Below are positions 49,558 to 51,198 of a DNA stretch of 51,198 bases, one piece after another. How positions within the stretch are numbered: the first letter of the stretch is position 1; every line of letters begins with the position of its first letter. The notes under the pieces are model-generated. The model saw nothing but the letters and a program-made list of their open reading frames with translations, did no database searches and had not been told where the DNA came from. The position numbers and the translations under genes are program-made. Source of the DNA: Massilia brevitalea. GTDB lineage: Bacteria > Pseudomonadota > Gammaproteobacteria > Burkholderiales > Burkholderiaceae_D. The DNA lies in the NCBI RefSeq assembly GCF_030711405.1, contig NZ_JAULSI010000002.1, positions 175,707 to 226,904 on the forward strand, written 5' to 3'.

Positions 49558-50379
49558 ATGAGCGCGCGCAAACCCGATGCGGGTAGCCTGCGCGACGATG
49601 GCTGCATGGATGCCCAACTCGACCAACCCAACAAGCAGGAACGCGCCCCGGACAACAGCCCGGATGACAGCCCGGACGACAGCCCGGAGCGCGAGCAGGA
49701 GCGCATTGCGCGCGTCTACCGCGGCTGGCACGGCGGCGCCGCGCTGGCGCGCTATGCCTGGCACCGGCCCGACATCGTGCTGCAGCAAGCGATGCGCGCG
49801 CGGGTCCTGTCGCGCATGCTGGCCGCTACCGTCGGCACCGATCTCGCCAAGGCGAGTGTGGTAGACGTCGGCTGCGGCACCGGCGGCTTCCTGCGCCAGC
49901 TGATCGACTGGGGCGCCACACCAGGCAACCTGGTCGGTACTGAACTCCAGCAAGACCGGCTCGACCTGGCCGCGCCGCGCACCGCAAACGGCGTGCGCTG
50001 GCATTGCGGGTCCTTGGCCGCCCTGCCGGCCGCCAGCGCCGACCTGATCGCGGCAAACACCGTGTTTTCCTCGATCCTCGACCAGGAAGTGCGCCAGCAG
50101 CTGGCAGCCGGCATGTGGCGCGTGCTGCGCCCCGGCGGCTGGAGCCTGGTGTTCGACTTCCGCTACAACAACCCGAAGAACCCGCACGTGCGCCGCGTCA
50201 CGCGTAGCGAGCTCGATAGCTTTTGGCCCGGCGAGCGCCAGCAATACCGCACCCTGCTGCTGGCGCCGCCCATCAGCCGCGCGCTGGCCGGGCTGCCGGT
50301 GCTGGTCACCGAAACCCTGGCCGCACTGGCGCCGCCGCTGCGCTCGCATTTTTTGTATATGGTGCAAAAGCCTGGCTGA
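49558..50379 (+). CDS. Class I SAM-dependent methyltransferase
   Basis: A 273-residue protein with a Methyltransf_11/25-type domain: motif I VVDVGCGTGGFLRQL (about residue 101), an acidic GTELQQDRL after strand 2, and RVLRPGGWSLVFDFR as post-motif. A charged N-terminal tail has three 12-bp repeats (49651-49686) encoding Asp-x-Ser-Pro units. Substrate unknown. The start is uncertain: ATG at 49558 or at 49606, neither with a good RBS. It is divergent from gshB. Confidence 0.8.
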   Translation: MSARKPDAGSLRDDGCMDAQLDQPNKQERAPDNSPDDSPDDSPEREQERIARVYRGWHGGAALARYAWHRPDIVLQQAMRARVLSRMLAATVGTDLAKASVVDVGCGTGGFLRQLIDWGATPGNLVGTELQQDRLDLAAPRTANGVRWHCGSLAALPAASADLIAANTVFSSILDQEVRQQLAAGMWRVLRPGGWSLVFDFRYNNPKNPHVRRVTRSELDSFWPGERQQYRTLLLAPPISRALAGLPVLVTETLAALAPPLRSHFLYMVQKPG

Positions 50380-50497
50380 GCATTGCAGGATAAATTGTCA
50401 GTGAGCGCCATATGTCTGGCGAAGCCCGGCCTACCGCCGTACGAAACAACCGCAGCACAAAATCTGCGATGGAACAATAAAAAAGGCTGTTCAGACC

Positions 50498-50529
50498 ATG
50501 CCGTTCGAACAAGACTGAACGGCATTTTT
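50498..50529 (+). terminator. Rho-independent terminator
   Basis: A perfect 9-bp stem (50498-50506 with 50517-50525), a 10-nt loop and a following T-run lie about 120 nt after the methyltransferase stop. Its right arm matches 13 nt of the inverted IS4-like end found at 51156, discussed in the findings. Confidence 0.7.
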
Positions 50530-50566
50530 CTTTTGCGTCTTGTTATCGGGACGGGCTGGATGTGGG

Positions 50567-51028
50567 ATGCGATATGATTCCAATTCCAAGCAAACGAAAG
50601 CTGATATCGGCATCAGTCCGACACTGGATGATTTGATGATTGAAATGAAAGAAATAGACCGTAGCGCAGCACCGCTTTCCGACGGCGATGATGAGGATAG
50701 CGGGATGGTATTCAACTTGTTTATCGAGGGTGAATCTCCTGAAAGCATTACCGAGGAAAGCGACGACGAGCCAGAAGTGCAGGTAGCGCCTGTCGCCACC
50801 GAAGTCAAAAAAGCGCAAGAAGCCGAAGAATTGGCCGATGGTGATTTTCTTGCACTGGCGGCGACAGGCGACGTGGATTTCTACGACAAGACCGTAACCG
50901 ACCGTCTGGCTGCGTTGGCGAGGAAATACACTGCCCCGGAAAGTGCTTATCTCGCGCTCATCATGCAAGCCAGGACCGCTGCAAAGAACTTCCTTATTGC
51001 CGAGTTGGAGAAAAAGCTGGCCCGATAA
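50567..51028 (+). CDS. Acidic hypothetical protein
   Basis: A 153-residue protein, start ATG at 50567 (MRYDSNSKQTKADIGISPTL). The N-terminal two thirds are rich in Asp, Glu and Ser (clusters DGDDEDSG and ESDDEPE) and probably disordered. The C-terminal 50 residues are predicted helical with DFYDKTVTDRLAALARKY and a basic end. I recognise no family. GC content and codon use are visibly lower than in neighbours, suggesting transfer. It sits between a terminator and a putative IS4-family end. Confidence 0.6.
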   Translation: MRYDSNSKQTKADIGISPTLDDLMIEMKEIDRSAAPLSDGDDEDSGMVFNLFIEGESPESITEESDDEPEVQVAPVATEVKKAQEAEELADGDFLALAATGDVDFYDKTVTDRLAALARKYTAPESAYLALIMQARTAAKNFLIAELEKKLAR

Positions 51029-51154
51029 TTCAAGGGCGGACTGAGCGCTTTGCATCGAGAGTTGCAATGCCAGCGCCTGCAGCGTTCTGCGCGTAAGCGA
51101 GTAGCCCGCCTCTCGTGCCCCGGCCTTCGCCAAGCAAAAGGGACCGCAAGGGTC

Positions 51155-51198
51155 TAATGCCGTTCAGTTAAGGTCCTTCTTCAGGACGCGGACGGTAT
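51155..51198 (+). mobile_element. Putative end of an IS4-family insertion sequence (partial)
   Basis: TAATGCCGTTCAGTTAAG at 51155-51172 differs at one position from the 18-bp terminal inverted repeat that I recall for E. coli IS4. The element would extend rightward beyond the window, so transposase and target duplication cannot be seen. A short stem GTCCT/AGGAC follows at 51174-51188. Confidence 0.5.

Overview
The window reads as an ordinary stretch of chromosome from a GC-rich betaproteobacterium, most likely Oxalobacteraceae (Massilia/Telluria/Duganella type). The evidence is the combination of betaproteobacterial markers: a DUF3567 protein, a short NtrX without an AAA+ domain next to NtrY and DUF4390, the gshB-EIIA-HPr-EI order, metX-metW, mreBCD-mrdA-rodA-rlpA, and pervasive GC3 bias. 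No rRNA, tRNA, CRISPR array, prophage or complete insertion sequence is visible. The genus is an inference.

Layout. 1-5 kb: smg, dprA and a LysM protein run leftward, divergent from def-fmt. 5-12.5 kb: an orphan BrnA-type antitoxin, full-length metH, an SPW-repeat membrane protein followed by a 12-bp minisatellite, a degenerate EAL-HDOD regulator, a class II glutamine amidotransferase and DUF3567. 12.5-18.2 kb: a leftward set of rsmB, DUF4390, ntrY, short ntrX and a miniature degenerate COG0523/CobW-like protein that overlaps ntrX by 4 nt. 18.4-24.7 kb: a rightward cluster of argS, an FtsN-like SPOR protein, dsbA, an SDR, birA, coaX and a second SPOR protein. 24.8-31.9 kb: the leftward elongasome operon mreB-mreC-mreD-mrdA-rodA-rlpA. 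32.2-35.6 kb: gatCAB. 35.6-37.5 kb: an AT-richer island with a HipB-like XRE regulator behind three regularly spaced operator-like repeats, and two lipoproteins of unknown function. 37.5-45.9 kb: pyrE, a MEDS/PAS hybrid histidine kinase, xth, an RluA-family pseudouridine synthase, an M48 metallopeptidase, metW and metX. 45.9-49.4 kb: gshB-EIIA-HPr-EI, a regulatory (sugar-permease-free) PTS. 49.5-51.2 kb: a methyltransferase, an acidic unknown protein of lower GC, and what looks like the end of an IS4-family element at the right edge.

How the parts fit: the centre is dominated by cell-wall growth (elongasome plus three SPOR-domain proteins) and translation (def, fmt, argS, gatCAB, rsmB). Methionine synthesis is represented twice, by metH and metXW. 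Signalling is represented by NtrYX, the EAL-HDOD protein, the hybrid kinase and the PTS.

The most interesting non-coding structure is a family of ten intergenic REP-like palindromes (GTAG or GTAC head, GTGGGCAC/GTGCCCAC stem). Eight form four inverted pairs. Next come the 3 x 49-bp operator-like array before the XRE gene, and the in-frame 12-bp repeat that starts at the first base after the SPW stop codon. I see no convincing new multi-gene defence or biosynthetic system.
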